46,299 nt of DNA from a virus, in IMG/VR virus record IMGVR_UViG_3300042484_002647, positions 1 through 46,299 of that record; one strand, 5' to 3'. The first letter of the stretch is position 1. The number at the start of each line of letters is the position of its first letter. Below are positions 1-8,690 of this stretch, piece by piece. Position numbers and translations under genes: made by a program. The notes below the pieces were generated by a model. That model had not been told where the DNA came from. It saw only the letters and a program-made list of their open reading frames with translations, and did not search any database.

Positions 1-28
1 GTGCCCAGATGATAAAGTGTCAGAAAAC

Positions 29-36
29 AATAAATA
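29..36 (+). promoter_or_regulatory. Late-promoter-like box AATAAATA
   Basis: The octamer AATAAATA lies about 27 bases before the first complete gene. T4 late promoters use TATAAATA, and T4-like cyanophages are known to use a looser NATAAATA, so this fits a late promoter for the tail-fibre-like genes. It is only eight bases and A/T-rich, so chance is a real alternative. A modest AGGA ribosome site follows at about 9 bases from the start codon. Confidence 0.4.
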
Positions 37-62
37 AGCATATTAACCAGGATTAATGATTT

Positions 63-1736
63 ATGGCGTATACCCTAAACAAAACAAATGGCGATCTGCT
101 TACTGTTCTAGCAGATGGAACCACTGACACTTCAACTACTAATCTGACATTGGTGGGCAAGAACGCCACCAGTTATGGCGAAGCCATTAACGAGAACTTC
201 ATTAAAATAATGGAGAGTTTCAGCAGCAGCACGGCTCCCAGCGTACCATTGCAAGGACAATTGTGGTGGGACAGTACAAACAAACAATTGGCTGTATATC
301 AGGGAACAGCTTGGAAGGTATTTTCACATGCCGTTCCCAGCGCAACAGCCCCGTCAGCGGCACCCACAGCTGGTGATTTATGGTGGGATACTATAAACGG
401 CCAATTGCGTGGGTACACTGGCAGTGCATGGACATTAGTTGGACCACAGACTCCCATTGGTGCAGCTACTACTGATTTCCAAGGAAATGCAGCAACTGAT
501 ACATCGTCAGCATCACACACGGTGGGCAACGTAATTGTCAACAACAAATTGGCTGCAATTTTCAGTACAGATGCCACAGTATTTACTCCAGCATTTACAT
601 ATCCCAGCAGTGGTATTACCAAAGTCAATCCTGGCCTGAACTTCACCAGCACGGCTGAACCCACTGCAATTTCCACACCAAATATGACAGTTGGTGTCAG
701 CTCAGGCAACGTGCAAATTACCGCACTGACAACAAACTACGGATTCAATGTAACAGCCAATGTGGGTGGAACTCCTCGCAGCGTACTGTACGTATCTGGC
801 GCCACGGGTGACGTGACATTCAATGGAAATGTCAACTTCCCAACAGCTAATCCTGTGACTATATCCAATGTTTCCAGCAACATTAGCCCCACAGCCAATG
901 GTACTCAAAATTTAGGTAGCACTACTTCGTATTGGAATCAATTGTATGTTCGTAATGTCAATGCATTGGGCAATATCACCGTCGGTGGAACAGCAACAGT
1001 AACTGGTGCAACCACTTTGAGCAGCACACTGGCAGTAACTGGTGCAGCAACATTGAGCAGCACACTGGCAGTAACTGGTGCAGCAACATTGAGCAGCACA
1101 CTGGCAGTGACTGGTGCAGCTACATTAAGCAGTACACTGGCAGTGACTGGTGCAGCAACTCTGGGAAATATTGTAACAACAAGTGGTCTTTTTTGGGCCA
1201 ATGGGGTCAACTATACGTCCACCATACTAGCTACCTCCTTTATCGGTATCGCCAGTAACATCACTCCATCAGCCAATCTGACATTTAATTTGGGCAGTCC
1301 CACTGCATATTGGAATAATATATATGGTACGGCCATACAAGCGCAATATGCTGACTTGGCTGAAAGATTTGAGGCAGATGGGGAGTACAGTCCAGGAACA
1401 GTAGTTGAATTGGGCGGATCTGCCGAAATTACTGCTGCTGTAGAAGAATTAAGTGAGAAGGTGTTCGGAGTCATAAGTACTAGAGCAGCTTATTTAATGA
1501 ACTCCGGTGCTGGTAACAACCAAACACATCCCCCAATTGCAGTACAAGGTCGAGTACCAGTTAAAGTAACTGGTCAAATCCGCAAAGGTGACCGTCTGGT
1601 CAGTGCTGGTAATGGTATTGCTCGTGCAGGTTCACGTAGCGAAATCACCACATGGAACGTCATTGGTCGAGCATTGGAAGATAAATTAGACGACGGCGTC
1701 GGAGAAATCGAAGCCGTGGTCAAACTAAATTCGTAA
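63..1736 (+). CDS. Tail-fibre-like virion protein with tandem 12-residue repeats
   Basis: 557 residues, probably a phage tail fibre or other virion surface protein. The N-terminus (MAYTLNKTNGDLL) and the two following short modules with GQLWWD and GDLWWD near residues 65 and 105 match a head domain often seen in fibre-like proteins of marine T4-like phages. The middle is Thr/Ser/Ala/Gly-rich beta-type sequence, with two copies of an 'N(I/L)GS.T.YWN' motif, and a run of four near-identical 12-residue repeats (ATLSSTLAVTGA). The last 130 residues, starting YADLAERFEADGEY, form a compact conserved domain found at the C-terminus of many such fibres, where it may help trimerisation or assembly (inference). 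The next gene follows after 14 bases with its own AAAGGA site, so the two are probably cotranscribed. Exact position in the virion cannot be read. Confidence 0.75.
   Translation: MAYTLNKTNGDLLTVLADGTTDTSTTNLTLVGKNATSYGEAINENFIKIMESFSSSTAPSVPLQGQLWWDSTNKQLAVYQGTAWKVFSHAVPSATAPSAAPTAGDLWWDTINGQLRGYTGSAWTLVGPQTPIGAATTDFQGNAATDTSSASHTVGNVIVNNKLAAIFSTDATVFTPAFTYPSSGITKVNPGLNFTSTAEPTAISTPNMTVGVSSGNVQITALTTNYGFNVTANVGGTPRSVLYVSGATGDVTFNGNVNFPTANPVTISNVSSNISPTANGTQNLGSTTSYWNQLYVRNVNALGNITVGGTATVTGATTLSSTLAVTGAATLSSTLAVTGAATLSSTLAVTGAATLSSTLAVTGAATLGNIVTTSGLFWANGVNYTSTILATSFIGIASNITPSANLTFNLGSPTAYWNNIYGTAIQAQYADLAERFEADGEYSPGTVVELGGSAEITAAVEELSEKVFGVISTRAAYLMNSGAGNNQTHPPIAVQGRVPVKVTGQIRKGDRLVSAGNGIARAGSRSEITTWNVIGRALEDKLDDGVGEIEAVVKLNS
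1011..1154 (+). repeat. Four tandem 36-bp in-frame repeats
   Basis: Four consecutive 36-base units encode four copies of ATLSSTLAVTGA (the first reads TTLSSTLAVTGA). Units 2 and 3 are nearly base-identical and unit 4 carries several synonymous changes. The unit length is a multiple of three, so recombination between units would change fibre length without breaking the frame. Confidence 0.9.
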
Positions 1737-1750
1737 AGGATACACAGTAA

Positions 1751-2704
1751 ATGTCATACTCACAAGGCGGAATTATCGATGCCGCAGACTACAACACATT
1801 TGTAGGCACTAGTCCCAGCAGTACAACCAACCGAATTAATACAGTTTGGTCAGTGGGAAGTGGATCAGCTGGATACGGACAGACTGCTGTCAGTCAAGTG
1901 TCTGCTGCTGGAATAGTAACAGCCACTCAATGGGCATCACTTATCAACACATTGAACAGCATATTGACTCACCAAGCGGGATCCGGATCAGGCATTAGTG
2001 CCACCGTTGCTGGCAACAAAATCAACCATTTAAGCTCTCTTTCAACAAGCATTACCACTGGTTATACCAACCGTTTGAATTTTGCCAGTAACTCGGCTGT
2101 AGTTGCCGGAACTAACCAGACTACTGCCTGGACCACCACTTCAACAGCAGCTACGTTGGCCAGAAGTTTTGGCATACGTGCTGCATTTGCCAGTGCTGAT
2201 CAAGCTCGTTACTTTTTTAATTCCGGTGGAAGATTAAAGTTAAATGTTTCTGGCACCCAAAACGCTAGTGCCTCAGCCCGAACCAATGCTGCTATTGCAT
2301 TGTGTACTAATTTGGGTGGTATTGCTTTATTTGCAGCCAACACAAATGGTGGTAGAACAGGTTCTGGTGGTACATTGGGTACCAACGATACCACTAAGGG
2401 ATATCATACCACCACATACAACAGTAACGTAACCATCGTCAGCGTTACTAGTACTACTGCCAGCTATACAACAGATACAGCAACTATAACAGTAAACTGT
2501 AATGGTACACAAGGTAGCAATAATGATAAAGGTCTTCAAGTAGATTTCTGGATTAACCTAAGCTCAACATCCGGCGCCAACGCTGGTGGTTTGAGTGTTA
2601 ATGATGAATTCGGCATCAACGTTATCAGATCAATTGATCTATCATTCCCAGAATTAACTAACCTAAGCAACACCTGGGGTGCAGTCACCATATCATCACT
2701 ATAA
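1751..2704 (+). CDS. Probable virion structural protein
   Basis: 317 residues. The start MSYSQGGIIDAADYNTFVG and the Ser/Thr/Asn/Gly-rich low-charge composition match small structural proteins next to fibre genes in marine myoviruses. A helical-looking stretch near residues 60-80 (ATQWASLINTLNSIL) is followed by long beta-type sequence; no enzyme motif is visible. It is the second gene of a likely two-gene transcription unit and is followed within 25 bases by a strong terminator, which fits the end of a late structural operon. It could be a fibre-associated or baseplate-decoration protein; the exact role is unknown. Confidence 0.6.
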   Translation: MSYSQGGIIDAADYNTFVGTSPSSTTNRINTVWSVGSGSAGYGQTAVSQVSAAGIVTATQWASLINTLNSILTHQAGSGSGISATVAGNKINHLSSLSTSITTGYTNRLNFASNSAVVAGTNQTTAWTTTSTAATLARSFGIRAAFASADQARYFFNSGGRLKLNVSGTQNASASARTNAAIALCTNLGGIALFAANTNGGRTGSGGTLGTNDTTKGYHTTTYNSNVTIVSVTSTTASYTTDTATITVNCNGTQGSNNDKGLQVDFWINLSSTSGANAGGLSVNDEFGINVIRSIDLSFPELTNLSNTWGAVTISSL

Positions 2705-2714
2705 TCCAATATAG

Positions 2715-2743
2715 TTGACAGCTCGGGCATAGTAGTGTAAAAT
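2715..2743 (+). promoter_or_regulatory. Sigma70-type promoter overlapping a terminator
   Basis: TTGACA (2715-2720), exactly 17 bases, then TAAAAT (2738-2743). The -10 box is the loop of the terminator hairpin that follows. A transcript starting about 7 bases downstream would begin inside the right arm, so it could not form the hairpin, whereas read-through RNA from the virion genes would. It would drive the block starting with the 115-residue protein. Confidence 0.7.
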
Positions 2744-2760
2744 CTACTATGCCTTTTTTT
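2726..2760 (+). terminator. Intrinsic terminator after virion genes
   Basis: A perfect 10-bp stem (GGCATAGTAG with CTACTATGCC), an 8-base loop TGTAAAAT, then seven T. It closes the two-gene virion unit. Confidence 0.85.
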
Positions 2761-2773
2761 ATACGAGAATACT

Positions 2774-3121
2774 ATGAGCGACATACCAGAAATTGTTGAG
2801 CAATTAAAGCAAGCCACCAACTATGAACTTAACAAAACATTCCTGCGGGAAAAGATCCAGACAGATCTACACTTCACACATGCTGGTGGTTTGTTTAAGG
2901 CCACACCAGAATTGATATCCTTCGTACATGCCTGGCGTAATGCAGACGATGTATGGCCCTGGGGCGGAGGCGAAAGTATGTATATGGAAGATACGTACGA
3001 CAATCCCATACATATCGAAAATTGTGCAGAATTTTACCGTATTGCTTGTGAACACTATCAAAGAGTGATGAATACCTGGCACCAACAACATGCTGAACTC
3101 CGTAAACTCAGAAAAATCTAG
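2774..3121 (+). CDS. Conserved small phage protein, function unknown
   Basis: 115 residues, charged and mostly helical, with 'NKTFLREKIQTDLHFTH' near residue 20-36 and a C-terminal 'MNTWHQQHAELRKLRKI'. The length and layout resemble a small conserved protein next to structural genes in T4-like cyanophages, whose role is not known to me. It is the first gene after the terminator/promoter element. It overlaps the start of the next gene by 32 bases. No catalytic motif, signal peptide or membrane segment is visible. Confidence 0.65.
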   Translation: MSDIPEIVEQLKQATNYELNKTFLREKIQTDLHFTHAGGLFKATPELISFVHAWRNADDVWPWGGGESMYMEDTYDNPIHIENCAEFYRIACEHYQRVMNTWHQQHAELRKLRKI

Positions 3122-3872
3122 GGGCATACTGTCCTTTGCCTACAATACTGACACCACGGATTATGTCAGCATAGCCCAACGAACATTGCGATTGGCCAGT
3201 CGAACATTGGGTTTGCCCTATACATTGATTACCGACAATCCACAGGACTACGACAATCAACGTTACGATGCAGATACCGGGCAGTTTGTGCAATGGCGCA
3301 ATGCTGGTCGCTATCGTGCATATGATCTCACACCTTACGATGAGACACTGGTGATTGATGCAGACTTTCTGATATTCAATAAAACATTAATTAACGTATT
3401 TGAGCAGGAATTCTGGGATTGGCAAATCATGCGTGATGCCACGGGATTGACTCAGCAATACCCACGTGACATGGGCAAAAATAGTCTGCCCTATGTCTGG
3501 GCCACGGCTTTTGCATTTAGAAAGACGCCCAAGGCTCAGGCATACTTCCAATTGGTACAGCGTATACAAGAAAATTACGGATACTATCGAGCTCTATTTA
3601 ATGTTGAACAACGTAATTTTAGAAATGATTATGCGTTTGCCATGGCCGACATGGCCCTGAGTGGGTATACTGCATCAGGACAACCTGCGCTGTTGGGTCC
3701 GATGTTACACGTGGACAATGCCGTTACCAGCATAACTGCACAGGGCGGCAACTTTGTCATACGTGATGCTGAGCGAGCATTTGTCGTGCCCAGGACCAAC
3801 ATGCATGTCATCAGCAAAGCCTATTTGCAAAGCCAACAATTTCAGGAGTTCATGGACCATGAGTCAGCATAA
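3090..3872 (+). CDS. GT-A-like glycosyltransferase-family protein (copy 1)
   Basis: 260 residues. The core begins GILSFAYNTDTTDYV, runs through a Rossmann-like first half, and has 'LVIDADFLIF' near residues 90-99. A DxD between a hydrophobic strand and a turn is the usual metal/nucleotide-sugar site of GT-A enzymes, so a glycosyltransferase of GT8 type is the best guess. The next gene has the same opening (GYFTFAQNTDQVDYL) and a similar length, so the two are tandem paralogues. The only ATG giving this frame lies inside the previous gene. The donor and acceptor cannot be read. Inference: it adds a sugar to a surface glycan or to a virion protein, given the fibre genes upstream and the sugar genes downstream. 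Confidence 0.6.
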   Translation: MLNSVNSEKSRGILSFAYNTDTTDYVSIAQRTLRLASRTLGLPYTLITDNPQDYDNQRYDADTGQFVQWRNAGRYRAYDLTPYDETLVIDADFLIFNKTLINVFEQEFWDWQIMRDATGLTQQYPRDMGKNSLPYVWATAFAFRKTPKAQAYFQLVQRIQENYGYYRALFNVEQRNFRNDYAFAMADMALSGYTASGQPALLGPMLHVDNAVTSITAQGGNFVIRDAERAFVVPRTNMHVISKAYLQSQQFQEFMDHESA

Positions 3873-4686
3873 AGAACAACAGGGATATTTCACCTTTGCT
3901 CAGAATACTGATCAAGTGGATTATCTGCATCTGGCTTATTTGCAAGCACTAAATATAAAAGCAACACAACGTCATAGTAAATTTGCAGTGGCAGTGGATA
4001 CAGCGACCCGAGATCAAGTAAATGAAGACCATCTATCAGTATTTGATTACATCATCGATATTACACACGATTTTAATAGTGCTGATTCTACTTGGCGGTT
4101 AGCCAATGAATGGCAAGTCTTTTGGCTAACCCCATTCAAGGAAACCATCAAGCTGGAAAGCGATTTACTGTTTACCCGCAGTATAGATCATTGGTGGGAC
4201 GCATTTAGATTACGCAATGTATTCCTGAGTACTGGTTGTAGAAACTATCGGCAGGAATTAAGCACAGTCAGAACTTACAGACGAGTATTTGACGACAATC
4301 ATTTGCCTGATGTATACAATGGCTTGATGTATTTTAGATTTAGCCAGGAAGCACAGCAATTTTTCACCACAGCAAGACAAGTATTTGAAAATTGGCCAAT
4401 GATACGAGACCAACTTCGAGGCTGTGATGAGCAGACTCCCAGCACAGATTTATTATATGCGGTCACTGCACATATAGTTGGCCGTGAGCAATGCACCGCA
4501 CCCAGTCTGGATTTTATAAATTTTGTTCACATGAAGCCAGCAATAAACGGATACGACGAAGATCAGGTATTCTCGGATGTTTTTAATACTGAACAAGATG
4601 GTAATATGATTCGTATCAATAACATAAATCAGTATCACCCATTACATTATCACGATAAGACATGGATTCAACAGATTACGATTTAG
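3859..4686 (+). CDS. GT-A-like glycosyltransferase-family protein (copy 2)
   Basis: 275 residues, a paralogue of the preceding gene. The start MSQHKEQQGYFTFAQNTD is chosen because it overlaps the previous stop by 14 bases and gives the same N-terminus as copy 1; a longer upstream frame is possible but reads through the end of copy 1. In place of the DAD of copy 1 this protein has 'IKLESDLLFTRSIDHWW' near residues 95-111, so the acidic pair is ESD, a variant that may still bind metal. C-terminal residues 'FINFVHMKPAINGY' resemble the closing part of copy 1 around its 'MHVISKAYL'. Pairing of two diverged copies suggests two different acceptors (inference). Confidence 0.55.
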   Translation: MSQHKEQQGYFTFAQNTDQVDYLHLAYLQALNIKATQRHSKFAVAVDTATRDQVNEDHLSVFDYIIDITHDFNSADSTWRLANEWQVFWLTPFKETIKLESDLLFTRSIDHWWDAFRLRNVFLSTGCRNYRQELSTVRTYRRVFDDNHLPDVYNGLMYFRFSQEAQQFFTTARQVFENWPMIRDQLRGCDEQTPSTDLLYAVTAHIVGREQCTAPSLDFINFVHMKPAINGYDEDQVFSDVFNTEQDGNMIRINNINQYHPLHYHDKTWIQQITI

Positions 4687-5048
4687 CCTGGCAGTTGATT
4701 GCTGAAGCAGATGCTGTACGTGCTGCCAAAATGGCTGTAAAAGAGTATCGCCTGTATTATAATGCAGACGATGGCACCATCATCGGCATGTGGGAACGAG
4801 ATCATCCTGTGGGTGATTATATTGTATTGTCTGATCCTGATGAATTTCACAGGTCAAACACCAATCTCATGCGTGTGCGTGACGGGCAGTTAACTGTACT
4901 GGATCCACGTATACAGGATCAATTTAGATTACAACGATCCACACAGGGCCAGCAGGTGGTTCGTGGACATGCAGTAGTGGCACTGGCACCACATGAAACA
5001 TATCAAGACACGGAATTTTATGAAAAAAGAAATAGTGGATGTTGCTGA
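4662..5048 (+). CDS. Small protein, function unknown
   Basis: 128 residues, with an N-terminal helix (MDSTDYDLAWQLIAEADAVRAA) and a beta-type part containing 'YRLYYNADDGTIIGMWERD' and 'DYIVLSDPDEFHRSN'. The 'Y..YY..DDG.I.G' style is seen in small phage proteins of unknown role. It overlaps both neighbours (25 bases upstream, 29 downstream), which argues for a real, translationally coupled gene. I do not recognise a family. Confidence 0.6.
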   Translation: MDSTDYDLAWQLIAEADAVRAAKMAVKEYRLYYNADDGTIIGMWERDHPVGDYIVLSDPDEFHRSNTNLMRVRDGQLTVLDPRIQDQFRLQRSTQGQQVVRGHAVVALAPHETYQDTEFYEKRNSGCC

Positions 5049-5916
5049 CCTCTCATGTATTTATCTAACTTATGATGAACCTAAAAAAGAAGAATTTTGG
5101 ATCAAAATTCAAAACATGGTGCCCTGGGCTAAAAGAGTGGATGGCATCAAAGGTTCAGACGCCGCGCACAAAGCGGCTGCTGATGCTAGTGACACAGACC
5201 GCTTTATTCTCATTGACGGTGATAATATACCAGATGCTGCTTTCTTCAACCTGCAGTTGGTCCTGGACGATGCTAATCGGTCTAGTGTATTTCGCTGGCG
5301 GGCTCGGAATGCTGTCAACGGACTAATGTACGGCAACGGTGGTATGAGTTGTTGGACCCGGGAATTTGTCTACAACATGCGTACACATGAGAACACTGAT
5401 GGCGATGCTGCTAACGACGTGGAGTTTTGTTTCTATCCCAATTACTGGGCCATGAATGATTGCTATAGTACCACTTATCCCAATGCCACTCCATTCCAGG
5501 CCTGGCGAGCTGGATTTCGTGAAGGGGTCAAGATGTGCCTGGATCGTGGAGCAAAGCCCACATTAGCTGAGTTTGAAAGTCGAGTAAACAATCGTAATTA
5601 TGACCATTTATGTATTTGGCAATCAGTAGGCGCAGATGTTGACAACGGTTTTTGGGCCATATATGGTGCCAGATTAGGCACATACTACACCATGCTACGT
5701 GATTGGGATCACACCCAAGTACAAAATTTTGACGCATTGGCCGACATGTGGGCCACATTCAGTAAACATGATGCAAGTGCCAGTACCAGTCTGGGGGATA
5801 CGCTACGCACACGCCTGGGACTGCCCATAGTGGATATGAGTGCAGATGCCAGTAAATTCTTCAAGCACCACTATAAATCAAATTTTAAAAATTCAGGCCC
5901 CATGGTGAGAGAATGA
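5020..5916 (+). CDS. Glycosyltransferase-like protein sharing a domain with the 880-residue modular protein
   Basis: 298 residues. The start at MKKEIVDVADL is preferred because it is preceded by GGA at a normal distance; an ATG 27 bases upstream lacks one. The opening 'CIYLTYDEPKKEEFW', the 'DRFILIDGDNIPD' strand with an acidic pair near residue 66, then 'ARNAVNGLMYGNGGMSCW' near residues 93-110 and 'AWRAGFREGVKM' form a GT-A-like layout. The same order, with 'NPVNGLEYGHMGMIAY' and 'TWRTAFREVLKL', occurs at the C-terminus of the long modular protein at 19906. They are clearly homologous. The GDN acidic motif fits nucleotide-sugar binding; in the long protein the matching site reads differently. 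Role: probable sugar transfer, target unknown. Confidence 0.6.
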   Translation: MKKEIVDVADLSCIYLTYDEPKKEEFWIKIQNMVPWAKRVDGIKGSDAAHKAAADASDTDRFILIDGDNIPDAAFFNLQLVLDDANRSSVFRWRARNAVNGLMYGNGGMSCWTREFVYNMRTHENTDGDAANDVEFCFYPNYWAMNDCYSTTYPNATPFQAWRAGFREGVKMCLDRGAKPTLAEFESRVNNRNYDHLCIWQSVGADVDNGFWAIYGARLGTYYTMLRDWDHTQVQNFDALADMWATFSKHDASASTSLGDTLRTRLGLPIVDMSADASKFFKHHYKSNFKNSGPMVRE

Positions 5917-6629
5917 GAATATTAGTCAACGGTGCCAGCATCAGTGCTAAAAAACATGGGTGGCCATATCAATTACAGAAATTACTCAACTGTGAATTGA
6001 CCAATCTGTCAGTGCCCAGTTGTGGCTACGATTACGTACATGATACCACCATTGCTGAGTTATCTAAACAACCATATGATATAGTATTAATCATGTGGCC
6101 AGCTATTGCTGTACGTACTGATTGGAAAGTGGATGATGCCGCACAATTTGGAAACGATGCCTGGACCAGTACATATCATGCTGAGAGCAATGCCCGAATA
6201 GAATCGGATTGGATATTTGGTGGCAGTCACATTATTGATGAGAGTCAGGATATACCAATGGAGCATCGCAGTAGAATAAGCCGACTGTTTGCCGATTACT
6301 ATTCCGTGGTCAAGCCACCACAATTGATGCGATCATCATTGCTTAAAATCATTACGCTGCAATCGGTACTGCGGGCCACCAATACTTCCTACGTGTTCAT
6401 GATGCCCGCCCCCACTAAGCCCTTGCCTAGATTTTTACATTTATATAACATGATGGATCCCAATGGCTTTTTCGATCAAGAATATTTAATGTCATATTGT
6501 GTCAAGAACAACCTAATGGACCCTCGCGACGTCACTAATCCGGGTGATGTTGATTATCCGTCAGAAGCCGGGCATCAGGCATTTGCAGAATTATTGTTAC
6601 AGCATTTGCGAGCAAAATCATATGTCTAA
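5913..6629 (+). CDS. SGNH-hydrolase-like protein with altered nucleophile motif
   Basis: 238 residues. 'MRILVNGASIS' replaces the usual GDS of block I with GAS, keeping the presumed nucleophile Ser. A Gly-containing 'NLSVPSCGYDYV' stands where block II would be, 'DIVLIMWPAIAVRT' fits the block III strand but lacks the GxN motif, and 'YPSEAGHQAFAELLLQHL' near the C-terminus supplies the His of block V. SGNH enzymes remove or move acyl groups on sugars and lipids; whether this variant is catalytic is uncertain. ATGA overlap with the previous gene and an 8-base overlap with the next place it in the same operon. Confidence 0.55.
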   Translation: MRILVNGASISAKKHGWPYQLQKLLNCELTNLSVPSCGYDYVHDTTIAELSKQPYDIVLIMWPAIAVRTDWKVDDAAQFGNDAWTSTYHAESNARIESDWIFGGSHIIDESQDIPMEHRSRISRLFADYYSVVKPPQLMRSSLLKIITLQSVLRATNTSYVFMMPAPTKPLPRFLHLYNMMDPNGFFDQEYLMSYCVKNNLMDPRDVTNPGDVDYPSEAGHQAFAELLLQHLRAKSYV

Positions 6630-8004
6630 AAGTGATTTCATGGCAAGTGCAGAATGGATGAAGGACAATCTGGGCACGGCCATGTGCCTGGCCAAATGGA
6701 AACAAGTCAGTTTACATCTGCCTACTGGGTTAAATAACAGTTGCTACCATCCACCTTTGCATCCAATTGATGCCAGTTTATTAACCGACAACCCAGGGGC
6801 ACTACACAACACCCCGCATAAGAAAGAACAACGCAAAATAATGTTACGTCAGGAGAAGCCTGCTGAGTGTAGCTATTGTTGGAACATAGAAGAACACGGG
6901 CAATTGAGTGACCGCCATTATCGTTCAGGAGAACCCTGGGCCGCTGAAGAATTCACAGACATAATGAGCAGCACTGGAGATGAAGATGCTATACCTAGTT
7001 ATGTTGAAGTTAATTTTAATCATGCTTGTAATCTCAAATGTAGTTATTGCAGTCCACAGTTCAGCAGCAGCTGGCAACAAGAAGTTGACCGTTGGGGTGG
7101 TTATCCTACTAGTGCTATTCACAATGATCCTAGCCACTTTACTGGCCGTAATAGACCAATTCCTGCTAGAGATGATAATCCATACGTTGATGCCTTCTGG
7201 GAGTGGTGGCCCACGCTTTACACCCGCCTGAAACATTTCCGTATGACTGGTGGTGAGCCACTTATGGATAAAAACACATACAAGGTATTTGACTACGTTC
7301 TGGCTTTCCCTAAATCAGATCTGCATTTAAATGTAACAAGTAATTTCAGTGTTGAGCCGGTGATCTTTAACAAATATCTGGACTATGTCAAACAGTTATG
7401 CAACACACAGATTGAACATTTTATGCAATTTGTCAGTCTGGACTCGGGCAACATTAAACAGGCTGAATACATCAGACACGGTCTTAACGCCAATCGATTA
7501 CACAATTACGTCAATGAGTTTTTAACAGAAATCCCATATCGCAACAGTCTGACATTTATCATCACCATGAATAATCTCAGTGTAACTGGGTTACAACGAC
7601 AGCTGAATTGGATCCTGGATCTACGCAAGCAATATAGTAGCACCTATCAACGGGTGTGGTTTGATACACCATTATTGCGTACACCCACATGGCAAAGCCT
7701 GCAGATTCTGCCACCAGTGTATGCTGACAAATTATCCAGTATAGCGGATTGGATGGAAAAAAATCTAGAAACAGCTGAAACTCCTTTTCAGGGATTCAAG
7801 GATTATGAAGTACAACGTATGCGTCGTGACGTGGACTGGATGAAGGAAGGTCGTAATTTGGATCCGGAGTATATTAAACTACAACGAGCAGATTTTTATA
7901 GATTCTTCCATGAGCACGACCGACGACGCAAGACTAACTTTGAAGAGACATTTCCGGAAATGAACGAATTCTGGAAGGAATGTCGATATTACGCACAGTC
8001 CTAG
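6622..8004 (+). CDS. Radical SAM protein 1 with N-terminal Cys-cluster (twitch-like) domain
   Basis: 460 residues. The radical SAM motif CNLKCSYC gives C136, C140 and C143, which hold the 4Fe-4S cluster that splits S-adenosylmethionine; 'MTGGEPLM' at about 208-215 is the SAM-binding GGEP. Before this lies a Cys-bearing domain (C22, C41, C83, C86 with 'ECSYCW') resembling the auxiliary-cluster SPASM/twitch domain but placed N-terminal, as in the family described as twitch-domain radical SAM proteins in phages and bacteria. The C-terminal tail has 'NFEETFPEMNEFW', echoed in radical SAM protein 2. The start overlaps the previous stop by 8 bases. The substrate is unknown; auxiliary clusters are common in enzymes acting on peptides, but sugar-modifying members exist. 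Confidence 0.85.
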   Translation: MSKSDFMASAEWMKDNLGTAMCLAKWKQVSLHLPTGLNNSCYHPPLHPIDASLLTDNPGALHNTPHKKEQRKIMLRQEKPAECSYCWNIEEHGQLSDRHYRSGEPWAAEEFTDIMSSTGDEDAIPSYVEVNFNHACNLKCSYCSPQFSSSWQQEVDRWGGYPTSAIHNDPSHFTGRNRPIPARDDNPYVDAFWEWWPTLYTRLKHFRMTGGEPLMDKNTYKVFDYVLAFPKSDLHLNVTSNFSVEPVIFNKYLDYVKQLCNTQIEHFMQFVSLDSGNIKQAEYIRHGLNANRLHNYVNEFLTEIPYRNSLTFIITMNNLSVTGLQRQLNWILDLRKQYSSTYQRVWFDTPLLRTPTWQSLQILPPVYADKLSSIADWMEKNLETAETPFQGFKDYEVQRMRRDVDWMKEGRNLDPEYIKLQRADFYRFFHEHDRRRKTNFEETFPEMNEFWKECRYYAQS

Positions 8005-8690
8005 ATATTAAATTCTCTTTCGCACTGGGGATTATTTAAATAATTCACAACAACATCGTACATAATATCAGAAAATCTGGCATTCTCTTCAATACTCATA
8101 TGATTGGCATGTTCACGAGTTCTTGGTTTATGTGGATCAGCAACCCAATCAAATAGCGCAGTCTTGCACCTGATACCAATGGGGTGTGGGTAAACACCAT
8201 GATTAAAGCACGGCAGATGAATTACGTGTGGTATGCCAGATATGATAGTGGGCAATTCATTGAACCATTGTTTGAGAGTCCAATCATGAAAATCTTCTGA
8301 ATGTAGATATTTGTAATACATTTGTGCAGCCTGCATGAAATCTTCCATGGGATATTTTTTATTTAAATCCTGGTAGTTTTTTACCAATCCCCCAGAAGTG
8401 ACACTTGCAATGTTAAATGGTATATCGTAGTCACTGGGTATACGCTGCGCCTCTGTGTGGCACATAATTAAAATCTGTACCGGGGCATTGGACAATTCCT
8501 CTATCAACTTTTTTCTAGTGGACCACCAAGCTATTCCCCCAAACCCATGCCCCCTGGGCGTACCAGTTTTTCCAGTGAGTTTATTACATAGCCTATTAGG
8601 CCAGTAGAAATCTTCATTTCTTGCAGCACAAAAGCTATCACCTATTATTAAAATATCGTTCCAATTTACCATACAGATATTTATTGACAT
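8001..8690 (-). CDS. SGNH-hydrolase-like protein (inverted)
   Basis: 229 residues with 'ILIIGDSFCAARNE' (GDS at 17-19, Ser the likely nucleophile), 'GFGGIAWWSTRKKL' as a Gly block, and 'IQILIMCHTEAQR' as the central strand. A C-terminal His lies in 'HANHMSIEENARFSD'. The start is backed by AGGGGAAG a few bases upstream. The gene is inverted inside the radical SAM block: it ends tail to tail with radical SAM 1 (the two TAG stops overlap in CTAG) and its first codons overlap the -35 box of the promoter for radical SAM 2. This looks like a separately inserted gene (inference). Substrate unknown. Confidence 0.6.
   Translation of the reverse strand: MSINICMVNWNDILIIGDSFCAARNEDFYWPNRLCNKLTGKTGTPRGHGFGGIAWWSTRKKLIEELSNAPVQILIMCHTEAQRIPSDYDIPFNIASVTSGGLVKNYQDLNKKYPMEDFMQAAQMYYKYLHSEDFHDWTLKQWFNELPTIISGIPHVIHLPCFNHGVYPHPIGIRCKTALFDWVADPHKPRTREHANHMSIEENARFSDIMYDVVVNYLNNPQCEREFNI

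Noticed and set aside
2-37. Possible last 11 codons of an upstream gene ending in TAA
   Set aside because: Too short to judge; all that speaks for it is an open frame, and it overlaps the late-promoter-like box.
1011-1154. CRISPR-like array
   Set aside because: The 36-bp units are adjacent without spacers and are translated as fibre repeats.
938-1210. Opposite-strand frame over the fibre repeats
   Set aside because: It is a shadow: the repeated Val/Ala/Pro-rich translation is the reverse of the 36-bp repeats.
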